From assembly GCA_032622095.1 (NCBI GenBank), contig CP136067.1, positions 181,446,556 through 181,510,555 on the forward strand: a stretch of 64,000 nt of DNA, given 5' to 3'. The translations under genes and the position numbers were made by a program. Numbering within the stretch: position 1 is the stretch's first letter; each line of letters opens with the position of its first letter. Origin of the DNA: Siphonodentalium dalli. Its lineage: Eukaryota; Mollusca; Scaphopoda; Gadilida; Siphonodentaliidae. The notes beneath the pieces are model-generated. The model did no database searches and was not told the origin of the DNA. It saw only the letters and a program-made list of their open reading frames with translations. Below are positions 53,937 to 64,000 of the stretch, in pieces.

Positions 53937-55574
53937 ATGACTTCCATGAGCGATATGAGCTATCTGTGTGGATGGTCTGCAGTAAAGCCCATATTCGATA
54001 CCATTCCAAGCAGACTGGAGTACTGGTCTAAAAGCACACCCAATAAGTCAGTGTGCATATTCTATGATGGTGCTGTACGCCTTGGATCAATAACATACTC
54101 CGAGCTTCTTAAAGAATGCAAAAAATTTGCATGTTCATTGAAAAAAGCTGGCATTAAAAGAGGCGATTTTGTAGGAATTCTTCCATCAAATTCTGTTGAA
54201 TATCTCATTGCATGGTATGGCGGTTTGATGATTGGAGTTGTACCACTCACTTTATACTGGGAAAGCTCCGATATAACACAAGCTCAAAGGACAATTAATA
54301 GAGTGTCAGCAAAAGTGATCGTTCGAACGGATCATGATCAGATGGAAGAAGCATCTTGGAAAGAATTATTAAATATATGCGAGAGTTTAGAAATTGTCAT
54401 TTCCCTTGATTGTGGTAATAACATTGGACCAATGTTCGACTTCAAATCATTTTGTGAGTTTTCAAATGGAGAACTGGATGAATTTGACTGCGATCCGGAA
54501 GATATTGCTGTTATTTTACAGTCATCCGGAACAACTGGTGAACCTAAACTTGTTGAGCATACACACAACTCATGGTTGCGTATGTTTGAAGCCACGTCAA
54601 GAGATTATCCAAAAGGAACACTTGATGTATTGGTAAGTGCGGCATCATTTGGATGGATAGTCGGAAGTCCGGCGCTTGAGCTGATCACCGGAGGAACGCG
54701 AGTAACCAATCGACAAGGTCAACATCTCTCGGTAGTCAAAAACTTTTTCACGATAATTGAAAATGAGAAATGTACGGCAGCGATTACACCTGTGAGCATG
54801 CTAAATGCGATTTGGTTGATGGACGAGATTCCAAAATTCCCATCATGCCTCAGATGTATCATTACAGGTGGCGCCATCATGAAAAAGAGTTACTCCATCA
54901 TGCTTGATCAAGTTGAATGGTTTGTTGTGTTGTATGGAAGTTTAGAGTGTGGCTTTGCTTCGAACGATTTCATCACTAAGCCAGGAATGATTGAAAATAA
55001 CACAGCTGGTTACCCAAATTCTGGTGTGGAGGTAAAAATTGTTGACGATAATGGAAAAATCGTCAAGAGGGGAACCACAGGCCATGTATATACACGTTCA
55101 ATCTTTATGTTTAGTGAATATCACCACAATAAGAAACTGACTCAATCTTCAAAGCAATCAAATGGTTGGTATAATATGCAGGACATTGGTTTTGTGTCGA
55201 CTGATGGCAAGTTGTATATAAAAGGACGAGCTGGCGATCTGATCATGAGAGGAGATGACTATGTCTATTGTTCTGATGCTGAAAATGCGTTGAGACATCT
55301 GCCCGGAGTAGCAGACATTGCAGTTACTGCTGTGCCTGATCCAATCATGAATGAGGAGATTTACGCATTCGTTATCCCGAAAACAGACTCTGGATTGACC
55401 AACGAGAAAGTAAAAGAACTTGTTTCAACAATGAAAGCAGAGAAGACATTTTATGCTCCAAAATATTTTGAAGTTGTAGAAAAGTTTCCATTCAATGCCA
55501 ATGGCAAACTTGACAGAAAGCTATTGACAAAAATAGCAGTGGAAAATATGAAAGAAGAGAATAACAACAAATGA
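53937..55574 (+). CDS. Acyl-CoA synthetase-like AMP-binding enzyme, copy B
   Basis: This 545-residue single-exon paralogue of the gene at 14923 is about 94% identical. I count about 32 substitutions plus the missing six-residue N-terminal repeat. Motifs: SSGTTGEPK (about 196-204), YGSLECG (333-339), YNMQDIG (412-418, Asp416 kept), GRAGDLIMRGDDYVY and NGKLDRK with catalytic Lys524. The start is the only good ATG and follows the same acceptor-like tract. Near the hinge after GRAGD the two copies differ most (QIMRGEV against LIMRGDD). Both frames are intact despite heavy transposon traffic around them, which suggests both are kept by selection. Fatty or aromatic acid activation is the likely chemistry; the substrate is unknown. 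Confidence 0.9.
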   Translation: MTSMSDMSYLCGWSAVKPIFDTIPSRLEYWSKSTPNKSVCIFYDGAVRLGSITYSELLKECKKFACSLKKAGIKRGDFVGILPSNSVEYLIAWYGGLMIGVVPLTLYWESSDITQAQRTINRVSAKVIVRTDHDQMEEASWKELLNICESLEIVISLDCGNNIGPMFDFKSFCEFSNGELDEFDCDPEDIAVILQSSGTTGEPKLVEHTHNSWLRMFEATSRDYPKGTLDVLVSAASFGWIVGSPALELITGGTRVTNRQGQHLSVVKNFFTIIENEKCTAAITPVSMLNAIWLMDEIPKFPSCLRCIITGGAIMKKSYSIMLDQVEWFVVLYGSLECGFASNDFITKPGMIENNTAGYPNSGVEVKIVDDNGKIVKRGTTGHVYTRSIFMFSEYHHNKKLTQSSKQSNGWYNMQDIGFVSTDGKLYIKGRAGDLIMRGDDYVYCSDAENALRHLPGVADIAVTAVPDPIMNEEIYAFVIPKTDSGLTNEKVKELVSTMKAEKTFYAPKYFEVVEKFPFNANGKLDRKLLTKIAVENMKEENNNK

Positions 55575-55671
55575 ATGCTACAAGGCCACTAATCATCGAT
55601 TGTTTAGTGAGATAATCATTCTTGACAACATTAGCTCAGGAGATGACCTTCATATCATTTGAAATGCGTGT

Positions 55672-55804
55672 GTTATATTGTTAGGCCAATGTATTCTCTT
55701 ATTTATGTGAGGCTCCATATGGGAAACTCAATCGCATATATAAGGGAATGCATTGGCACAGGGTTTTCGCAAAATTCAGGAAGCTCCAGTCATCGAAGGG
55801 TTAA
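55672..55804. mobile_element. Shortened TTAA-type MITE, copy B
   Basis: Counterpart of 16892-17154 with the left hairpin lost. It keeps AGGCCAATGTATTCTC, the second hairpin and the right end GAAGGGTTAA. Confidence 0.7.
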
Positions 55805-56857
55805 CACAGGTCCCCTGGTGCGACAACCCCACCACGAGTATTCACCTTAATACCTTAATACAAGGTTTGTATCTATCAGAACTGTATTGAGCATAGACTC
55901 ACCTGCGATCAAAATTCATCAAAATCCCCTGTGCTTGAGAAAATGCCACATAACCATTTATTTAGACCATATTCGTACCTTTAATTTGATGTATCTGCCA
56001 CATCGATATGTGGAAAATCACCAACGCTATATATGAATATGTGCACACTTTCGAAACCAGACAAACCCTTGAACAGATTCCCACGGCAGAATTCCACTTG
56101 TCACAATGATTCACCATGTGTGGTCCTGTCTGTGTGACCTCAACAGAGTAAATTCTGCAGTGCTGCTATGCTATAATTGATGGGATTCTGTTCAGGGGTT
56201 TGTCTGATTTAGAAAGTGTGCACATATTCATATATCTCTTTGGTGATCTTCAACTTATCGATGCGGGAGATATATGAAATTGAAGGTGCGAATATGGTCT
56301 AAAGAACTGGGTTTGTGGCATTATCTCATGCACAGGGGATTTTGATGAATTTTGTTCGCACATGAGTCTATGCTCAATATTGGACTGATAGATACAAACC
56401 TTCTATTAACCCTTTACCCAACAGAAGGGCCCTGTGCCAATGCATTCTCTTATATATGCGAGTCGACCATAGGTCGCCTCGCATATATAAGAGAATGCAT
56501 TGGCTTAACACATTAAAAATTATAAAATTGTTAAAGAATGTAAGAAAAAATGGTAAAAAGTGTTAAAAAAAAGATTTTTTTTAGGCCAATGCATTCTCTT
56601 ATATATGCAAGGCGACCTATGGTCGACTCGCATATATAAGAGAATGCATTGGCACAGGGCATAACTGTAACCATCACAATGTGGTCAATGAGCCGGTTCC
56701 AATGATATCCAAATTTGTATGGTTCTATTGAGACAGACCGAAGATATTTTAGGCTGTTGAAGCTATATTTGGCCGGTTTTGGCCGGTTTGTTGGGTAAAG
56801 GGTTAAGGTATTAAGGTGGATACTCGTGGTGGGGTTGTCGCACCAGGGGACCTGTGG
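55804..56857. repeat. Long foldback, copy B, split by a MITE
   Basis: Same foldback as 17157-17821. The right arm is cut at a TTAA by the MITE at 56406-56806. Confidence 0.85.
56406..56806. mobile_element. TTAA-bounded foldback MITE, B-only insertion
   Basis: It runs from TTAACCCTTTACCCAACAGA to GGGTAAAGGGTTAA. The left flank CCTTCTA and the right flank GGTATTAAGG join to the sequence of the intact foldback in copy A (CCTTGTATTAATG). TTAA is duplicated. Confidence 0.93.
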
Positions 56858-57297
56858 GGTTAACAAACTTATCACATTCCCTGGAATTCATATTTATTTA
56901 CGCAAATTTAAACACTATTGATTATTATAAAAAAGACATTGAGAATTATCTTGCCATAAAGAGGGTGATGGTAATTTCATAAGTTATGTTACCAAGAATG
57001 ATGAGCGCTGCCTAACCTCTGATCGATGGTACTGCAAAACTAGTTACAGATGATTTGATGAAGTGAGATGAAATACATGTACCTGCATAATCATATTTAA
57101 TAGAAACATATTGTTTTCATAATTTTAAGTGGTTTTTATTCATAACCAGAAAACATGTACATGAATAATAATATTAGAAACCTTTTTATTCATGATTTTA
57201 AATTGTTTATTTATAACCGCAGCTGGTGGGCACATGCTACTATTACATGTACAAGTTACCTCAGTTTTATCTCCAAATTTACACAAGTGCATTTATT

Positions 57298-57784
57298 TAA
57301 AGGTACTCAATCCGAACAGAGGGTCCCCATCTCAACAGATTCCAACAACAACAATCCAATCAGAGGGTCCTATATTACTATTTCTTTGGCTTTGGGGGGT
57401 AAAAAATATTTGATTCGAGTCGAGGAACCCATCAAACAAAGCTCAGAGTTATTAGATATTGATTTTTGAAATTTATTATTTACGCGAGATGAGTACTAAT
57501 AATTGCCTTCAACTGCCGTAATCTGCTCGGGATGTGTACACCAAAATCTATTCAAACAGACAAGGATGGATAACTCTAAAATCAAGTGGTAATAATAACG
57601 CAATTTTGACTGAGTTCTGGGCCAGAAAGTATTCCCGATAATGAAAAATAATAGATTTCTAAAATCGATATCTAACAAATCTGAGCTTTGATGGGTGACT
57701 TCCTCGACTCTAATCAAATATTTTTGACCCCCGAAGCCATTGAAATAGTAATTGAGAGGAGTTTTATCGGATTGAGTACCTTTA
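57298..57784. mobile_element. Foldback element with GGTACTCAATCCGA ends
   Basis: It starts TTAAAGGTACTCAATCCGA and ends TCGGATTGAGTACCTTTAA, with GAGTCGAGGAACCC inside in both orientations. It is the clearest member of its family. Confidence 0.88.
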
Positions 57785-57788
57785 AGAA

Positions 57789-57933
57789 ATGGATGTTGAT
57801 TTGTTTGCGTTCCATAGAGTATGGATGCAAGTTGGTCTGACATTTTGTGTGGAACGCAAAAGCGTTCCACACATGAAAATGTCAGACTAACTTGCATCCA
57901 TACTCTATGGAACGCAACAAAATCAACATTCAT
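57789..57933. repeat. 145-bp near-perfect hairpin
   Basis: The arms are ATG-ATGTTGATTTGTTTGCG, TTCCATAGAGTATGGATGCA and AGTTGGTCTGACATTTT, plus their complement around GGAACGCAAAAGCGTTCC. It directly abuts the foldback at 57298-57784. Confidence 0.9.
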
Positions 57934-58871
57934 TACTTATATTAACACTCAACCGAGTCAACTGGCAGATTAAAATACTTTAAAGCGTCCATTTCCAACG
58001 TTATTATCGTGGTTCGGAGCAAGTTGCGTCTACACAAAAATGGATGCAAGTTGGGGTCAGAGCGCAACGTGACCGACATCATGTGACGTAATTTCGACCA
58101 TCCAACGTCCTGCATTCATGTTCCACAATAGGAATGCACGTGTGAGTGTAAATATGTTACTCTTGTAATCACCATAGGCCCCTGGGTAAAATACCAGATA
58201 CACTGTATACCAATATACAATACAATCTATTTCAATGTGTCTTATTGGACATGAAATTCCCCTTTCTTTTTGTGTAAAATCTTTTAGTATTAAACAAAGG
58301 GAAGTTGAGATATCGTATTAAAAACTAGTGGTCGTAACCCTGGGTGTCAGGTAAGTAGTGATTATACACGGATACCAATTAAATTATTATGACGACAAAT
58401 GCCAAACTTGCAAATTCCTGGTACGATATGTCAACTTCGCTTTAATAGACTCCATCAATTTTTATATCAAACAAAAGGAAATTTTATGGCCTATCAGATA
58501 CACTGGATATTTTGGCATTTTTTTTAGAATTACACACATGTATTGAGGATTTTAGGCAGACACCCAGATTGACAACCCATTTTACCACCAAATTTCCAGT
58601 AGATTTTGCAAGTTTTCAGTATGATATCTTGAGTCAGCTTTCTTTGCTCTTGTTGAGTTATATGTCAAAAGATAGAGAGTTTCATTAACTATAAGATAGA
58701 TTGGGTGAGATGTCTAATTTTGAGAATTTACTATGGATATAGCAGTTGGTGTGTTTCTGTCAAAAATCGGACTAGTGAGCCTGGTATAATATATATTGGC
58801 ATATCTGTTATTTTTCCCCGGGGGCCTGTGGTGATCGCCAAAGGATGCCAGTTGATTTCACTATCATAATT

Positions 58872-59146
58872 CAATCAATCAAGTTTATTGTCTATGTAAA
58901 TCAATAAATGACATTTAGACATCAATTAACATATATACATATAATTTACAGGTTACACGCGTGCGTTGTAATATGTTTCCCCACAGCAACAGGCAGCCTT
59001 GAGCATATTAAAGCCGCACACATTTCTTGGAAGTCCAAAAAATGCATGCAGCTCCAATCTACCCACGACTACCAACCACTGTGGTAACACCCTCATTCCC
59101 ACCACCCTGCCATACCACTTCACCGGGCGCCTTGGTGACTAACACT
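58872..59146 (-). mobile_element. Retroposon 3' end with (TTGA)n tail
   Basis: About 275 bp here replace the copy A sequence at 19322-19360. On the minus strand it ends GACAATAAACTTGATTGATT, typical of a LINE or SINE 3' end with a simple-repeat tail. No protein is seen. Confidence 0.65.
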
Positions 59147-59452
59147 AACACACAACATAAATATGTAACAAAATAGGCAATTGGGTGGCTGTTATTTTAT
59201 ACAATGGAATCTATATATAAAATGTGAAGTTTTATAAATTATGTTTATATACATATCCCTGAACAAATAACATCTCTCAATATTATTCATTGAAAGCAAT
59301 TGTATGTTATTGTTTACAATAGTTACAAATATTTCAAAACTAATAATGCTAAAATCTGTTATAAAAATGTTTACATTTAACAGTACATTTAATACAAATA
59401 TTCCACAAAAATCACATTTTACAATACATTATTAATTCCATTTATTATATTA

Positions 59453-59940
59453 AATCAGAAGTAAAAATAGAATATAACAGAACTTGGTGCTATCTCTCGG
59501 ATATGCATGTTTCCATAAGAATTTACATGCATGTCGTCATGGGGAAACCAAGAACCAAACATCCTTACCAACCTGAACAAACAGCCCCTGTTTAGTGATA
59601 AAGTTCCGTAAAATTCATGTTAGGCCAAATAACTAGAAATACCGTGTTCTAAGGTACCTCCCTCATCACCCAAAAATATGCCTCACAAAAAAAATCACAA
59701 TTTTATCCAGTTTTCAAAGGGTTGAAATCTCATTCTCCAAATTATCCACAGCTAGAAATTTTGATAGGTTTCTATTGAAGACATAATGGTTAAAAGGCAT
59801 TGCAAGATATATTCTATACAATGTTTAAAAAAATGTTTAAATTTTCACCATAAGATTACCCATACAACCATTAATTTTTATAATTCTTTGAAAAAATAAA
59901 AATAATAAATCTCCCCTCCTCATCCAATTTCCCATTGTAA
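59453..59940. other. Diverged relative of the copy A/B flank
   Basis: Near 59610-59665 the sequence GCCAAATAACTAGAAATACC with GTACCTCCCTCATCA resembles 13367-13412. This suggests the start of a third, older copy of the module. No gene is seen. Confidence 0.5.
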
Positions 59941-60250
59941 TTGCGTGAGAACACAGGTATTTATTTGTAATTGCCTGAGAACACAGGTATTCATTTGTAA
60001 TTGCCTGAGAACACAGGTATTTATTTTTAATGGCATGAGAACACAGGTATTTATTTTTAATGGCCTGAGAACACAGGTATTTATTTGTAATTGCCTGAGA
60101 ACACAGGTATTTATTTTTAATGGCCTGAGAACACAGGTATTTATTTTTAATGGCCTGAGAACACAGGTATTTATTTTTAATGGCCTGAGAACACAGGTAT
60201 TCATTTGTAATTGCCTGAGAACACAGGTATTTATTTTTAATGGCCTGAGT
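59936..60250. repeat. 30-bp minisatellite, 10 units
   Basis: The unit CCTGAGAACACAGGTATTTA, TTTTTAATGG occurs ten times at exactly 30 bp (59941-60240), with two alternating types (TTTTTAATGG and TTTGTAATTG). The unit resembles single-copy sequence at 13575-13610 and 52340-52375 (CTGAAAACACA-ATATTTTATTT-AATGG). Open frames on both strands follow from the 10-codon period. Confidence 0.95.
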
Positions 60251-60381
60251 GCAGAACATTATCCTTCATGCCATTCAGATGACATAATCTTGCAAAATCC
60301 AGCTGGCTTTGCCATCATCGCTGAGTGATTTTTGTGAAACCAATTGCTTCAAAGTAATGAGTATGCACTAGAGTAAGAGAG

Positions 60382-60782
60382 GCCAAACTCACATTTATTT
60401 GTGAAGCACAATGTACGCCTAAGAGTAATTAATTAGCTTAACCCTTTACCCAACAAACCGGCCAAAACCGGCCAAATAAAGCTTCAACAGCCTAAAATAT
60501 CTTGGGTCTGTCTCAATAAAACCATACAAATATGGATATCATTGGAACCGGCTCATTGACCACATTGTGATGGTTATAGTTATGCCCTGTGCCAATGCAT
60601 TCTCTTATATATGCGAGTCGACCATATCGAGAATTCTTTAACAATTTTATAATTTTTAATGTGTTAAGCCAATGCATTCTCTTATATATGCGAGGCGACC
60701 TATGGTCGACTCGCATATATAAGAGAATGCATTGGCACAGGGCCCTTCTGTTGGGTAAAGGGTTAAGTGTAAACTTCAGATT
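60382..60782. mobile_element. Palindromic element split by a TTAA MITE
   Basis: The outer element starts AGAGGCCAAACTCACATTTA and resumes after the MITE with GTGTAAACTTCAG. The inner TTAA MITE (60438-60766) runs from TTAACCCTTTACCCAACA to GGGTAAAGGGTTAA, with TTAA on both sides. Confidence 0.8.
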
Positions 60783-61010
60783 CTGAATTAAGCTTAAGTG
60801 TAATAGCCTCTCAAAAAACTCCCCTCAGGTTCAAATGGGTGAGAACTTTGACATATTTCAACCATTGAGTCAATATAATACTTGTGCATAATACAAGTGC
60901 ATATAGGTGAAGGCACTGCCCACACTGACAATTTTAGATCAACCATTATATCCAAGGTAAGAAAAGTAGAAAACCCAATTAGAAAGTAATTCATTTACGC
61001 TTAAAGGTAC

Positions 61011-61445
61011 TGAATCGATTCGATGGTCCCCATACAATCATATTCCAACAACAACAACAGCATTTTTAGAAATGCCGCTTCAGTTATCAGAATCGATTAA
61101 TTGCCCAAAATGAATGCTAACCACTGTCAACTATAGAATAAAATTGCCCAAAGCATGTTATTTATCAACATGTTGTTCGACCAAATTTTGCCTTATTATC
61201 AACAAAAAGCCTCTTGATTTTAGAGTTATCCATCTTCATCCGAAATTTGGTCTGAAACCGTTGGCTTGTCGACTTTGTACTGGGCTACTAATAAGTCTGA
61301 TGGTGAAAATTAACAGATTTCAAAAATCTATATCTAATAACTCTGAGCTTTGATAGGTGGGTTCCTCGACTCGAATCAAATATGTTTTACCCCTGAATCC
61401 AAATAAATAGTAATTGAGGGGTGCTTAATCGGATTATGCATCTTG
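61011..61445. mobile_element. Foldback element, GGTACTCAATCCGA family
   Basis: It starts TTAAAGGTACTGAATCGATT and ends GGGTGCTTAATCGGATTATG, with GGTGGGTTCCTCGACTCGAA in the right half. Confidence 0.75.
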
Positions 61446-61764
61446 AGCATAATTAGCTAATAAATATAACTTTGACCTCGAATACTAGATATATTGACAG
61501 AGACTGTTTGGACAGGTGAGAATGAATACAAACCCCTCCTGGACCAAGAAGTGATCCTGGAGAGGTTATGAGGATCAGGTGACGCGCAGTCCTAGCGACC
61601 AGTCAGGTGGTTTACTATCATAAGGCAGACTGCAGAAAGGCTGTCCTGACGAGGATTCAGATGCTGAACTCGAAGCTCCTTCATCCAGACTAGAATCTGA
61701 AACAAATACAAGAAATAGAATATGTGACCCGCCATATCAAATCCAGTCGTAAGTCGGGATTTTT

Positions 61765-62090
61765 TTACCCTGTGCCAATGCATTCTCTTATATATGCGAG
61801 TCGACCATAGGTCGCCTCGCATATATAAGAGAATGCATTGGCGTAACAATGTTTTATCATATTTTTTTTAAATAAATGTTTCTTACAATTTTTAGGACAT
61901 AAAATAAAAAACATCCATTACCCTGCAGGGAGCCCCACACATATATAGAAGCATACAGAAGAGTGTCGTCTGCTCATGTTTGTCTCGGGCTCTGTATGGG
62001 TGAAATTATAAAATTGTTAAAGAATACAAGAACAAATTATTAAAATTGTAAAAAATTGTTAGGCCAATGCATTCTCTTATATTCGCAAAT
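61765..62090. mobile_element. Decayed TTAA-type MITE pieces
   Basis: One full CCAATGCATTCTC hairpin (61775-61842) and one broken arm near 62065-62085 remain. Clear terminal repeats are not found. An (AT)n stretch follows (62095-62140). Confidence 0.65.
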
Positions 62091-62140
62091 ATAGATATAG
62101 ATATAAGATATATATATATATTAATATATATATATATTTT

Positions 62141-63368
62141 TTCTAATATGAATCCGTATTGGCACTAAATTTTACAATTCCCTGAGCCAATATATACGGC
62201 CATTTAAACGGCTGTGCATTTGTACACACGATGCTGTCACACACTAAATTATCATCCATAAATATACTTCCCTGTCTTGCTATGAATCCGGAAGTGTCAT
62301 GCATGTTAAGCTGTTGTGAAAAAAAAAATAAACTGACAACTTATACTTTTTGTGGCTTCAATATTAAAAGTTCGTTGCATGTTCATTTCCTGAATTTCCG
62401 TTGAACTACGCCAAACTATATTTTACAATTGAGCGTCAAATATAAGCAATATTAAACGAAACACAGCTCAATTAAGGTTCAAAACAGTTTCATTTCTAAA
62501 TCGCGGTCATGTGAAATATTTGCAGGTGGTCACCTGTGATTGCTGCAACACTCGCCAAGAGTGAACAAAATAGGCATAATAAAGTCTAGCCAATCTGAAG
62601 TTTTGCTCTACGGCTAAGCCCAAACCCTGCTACTGAATGGCTGCGGACACACGTGCCACAGTATATAGCTATGGCATATTAGGTGTGACAATATATTATG
62701 GTGGTTTTTTATTTGGTCGTCACAATTAATATGCCATAGATAGCCATGTCGTCCGCTGCATATTCGCACAACGAGCCTTCCAAAGTTCGCTATGATCAGC
62801 CTTTTTCTTGTTTTGATCCTTGTACATATAGTTCGCTTTGTTTATTCCAGACACTTTCTCTCAGCTGCATTTCCCCCAACAGTTGCGACACAGCTTCATT
62901 GGCCCACAAGATATTGTTAGCGGAATTATGCGTAGAACTAAACATCGCAAAATTAAAAATGCAATTGAGGAACTGTCTTAATACGCATGAAATTAATATA
63001 AGTAGATAAACATGCAGTGAGATCATATCAATAAAACGTACTCTTCGTGCATGATATGTGAGTGAATGAGGGATTGCCACGCTCGGTCAAACACAATTCT
63101 GAACGATCGATCGTGCAATTAAATGTCACAGGATATCTGCTGTTGATCTCAAATGACTTAAAGAGGCACTAATAATTAGCAATAAGGTGCATTTATTATC
63201 AATGTAAAAGATAGATGTAACTTTATCTGGAGAGTCGTGCAATAGGTGCTGTTTACCCCAGGTGACAAATAATTTTTTTAAATGACTTGAAGGGCCACTA
63301 ACATATTACGCATTCTTTACCCGAGCAACACCAGGAACCCCTGCTAGTATAGAATATAAGAACAATTA
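62141..63368. other. No gene recognised
   Basis: AT-rich sequence. An 87-codon frame at 62746-63009 on + and a 94-codon frame at 62796-63080 on - overlap and match nothing I know. Confidence 0.4.
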
Positions 63369-63514
63369 AGAAATAAATACACTGCGGATTGGCGTGTATA
63401 GTAGAATTTGACCACAAAGAAACTGATTGTAGGACGACGAGAAGCAGAGTCCTACAATCAGTTTCTGTGGTCAAATTCTACTATATATGTCGATGCGCAG
63501 TATATTTATTTCTT
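63369..63514. repeat. 146-bp hairpin
   Basis: The arms AAGAAATAAATA, TAGTAGAATTTGACCACA and GAAACTGATTGTAGGAC are complemented on the right, meeting near 63437. It is a palindromic MITE-like element. Confidence 0.88.
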
Positions 63515-64000
63515 TTTTAATTCGACCGTATGTTTTGGTTGAAATTATAGTGACATACATTCAACCTGCTATATAATAGCCCAGTTTCTAGCTCTGCGTG
63601 ATATCATTTTCCACCAAACATTTCTTCTCTTAGAACTGTAACGCCAAACACAATGTCACTATTGAATGGCGACCCATTTTCTATGCCTTTTTGGCAAAAA
63701 ATTTCAGTTAATAAAATTCAATATAGTCCGGTAGGTAGTCATTATATGTCTCTTTCTTCAGTCTTTCTTCAACCAATGCCCATGTGGTTTGACTTCTGAA
63801 AGTTTGAGGTATTGGCAGCATTGCACTGATTGTACCACAATTTTTTGTGGTAAAATTCAGAATAACTAGAATTGTACCACAAAACGACAGTCGTGTCTCC
63901 ATGGGAATACAGGCTCCTGACCAATCAGGACGAGCCTTGTATGTAGGTTTAGGCATGGTCGTATTACAATTAACATTACATTGCTGGGCTGCGCATGTGA
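63515..64000. other. No gene recognised
   Basis: An 82-codon open frame on the minus strand (63956-63708) includes SQTTWALVEERLKKETYNDY. It lacks a recognisable domain and could be an exon or chance. ATTGTACCACAA-type words repeat near 63830 and 63870. Confidence 0.35.

Larger units (their letters stand above)
31997..59452. repeat. Copy B of the large direct segmental duplication
   Basis: This matches 1-19651 in order and orientation. Its extra length comes from the 48-bp array (35145-41440), a hAT-like insertion (33435-34343), a 6.8-kb TIR element (41850-48661), a foldback (48729-49260), a MITE (50179-50479), the AGATATCT element (50906-51889) and smaller insertions. Copy A carries the 50-bp array and a LINE that copy B lacks. 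Confidence 0.9.

Noticed and set aside
57155-57469. Possible short protein genes at the GGTACTCAATCCGA foldback
   Set aside because: The frame spans the edge of a palindromic element and is not conserved with copy A.
59837-60328. Frames of 94-140 codons on both strands at the 30-bp array
   Set aside because: They come from a 10-codon period in a tandem repeat and have no recognisable domain.
1-64000. tRNA, rRNA or other structured RNA genes
   Set aside because: None was recognised by eye. The many strong hairpins are palindromic transposable elements. A covariance-model search would be needed to exclude small RNAs.

Overview
This window is from an animal (metazoan) genome. It is AT-rich, has no bacterial gene layout, and is dominated by transposable elements and tandem repeats. 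The non-LTR elements, the LINE whose 3' end reads ACGTTAAACCCC followed by (AATC)n, the Helitron and the TTAA-bounded foldback elements are of kinds common in lophotrochozoans. A marine mollusc is my best guess, by inference and not proven. Only two host protein genes can be supported. They are twin single-exon acyl-CoA synthetase-like (AMP-binding) genes at 14923-16578 and 53937-55574, about 94% identical in protein.

The window is organised as a large direct duplication. Copy A runs from before base 1 to 19651. Copy B runs from about 30640 to 59452. Each copy holds, in the same order: a degraded CR1-like LINE fragment on +, a 50-bp minisatellite locus, a TTAA-bounded MITE, a degraded CR1-like LINE on - with a 48-bp minisatellite inside its ORF2, flanking non-coding DNA, the AMP-binding gene, and a long foldback with more MITEs. 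The minisatellites expanded reciprocally. In A the 50-bp locus has about 145 units (699-7960) and the 48-bp locus has 5. In B the 50-bp locus has a single unit (near 32758) and the 48-bp locus has well over 100 units (35145-41440), with a 1.3-kb inverted repeat inside.

Between the copies (19652-30600) lie an apparently intact two-ORF LINE of the I/Nimb type with RNase H (20089-26315) and 12-bp target-site duplications, the tandem-repeat element it landed in, a 734-bp Helitron-like element nested in a MITE, and a 34-bp minisatellite. After copy B (59453-64000) come a 30-bp minisatellite, more MITEs and foldbacks, and sequence in which I recognise no gene.

Because A and B are paralogous, each serves as an empty site for insertions in the other. 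This defines the ends and target duplications of many elements: TTAA (piggyBac-like MITEs), TA (mariner-like foldbacks), 8 bp (a hAT-like 909-bp element and a 6.8-kb long-TIR element), and a 984-bp element packed with about 30 copies of the palindrome AGATATCT. The last, together with the LINE-derived minisatellite, looks the most novel.
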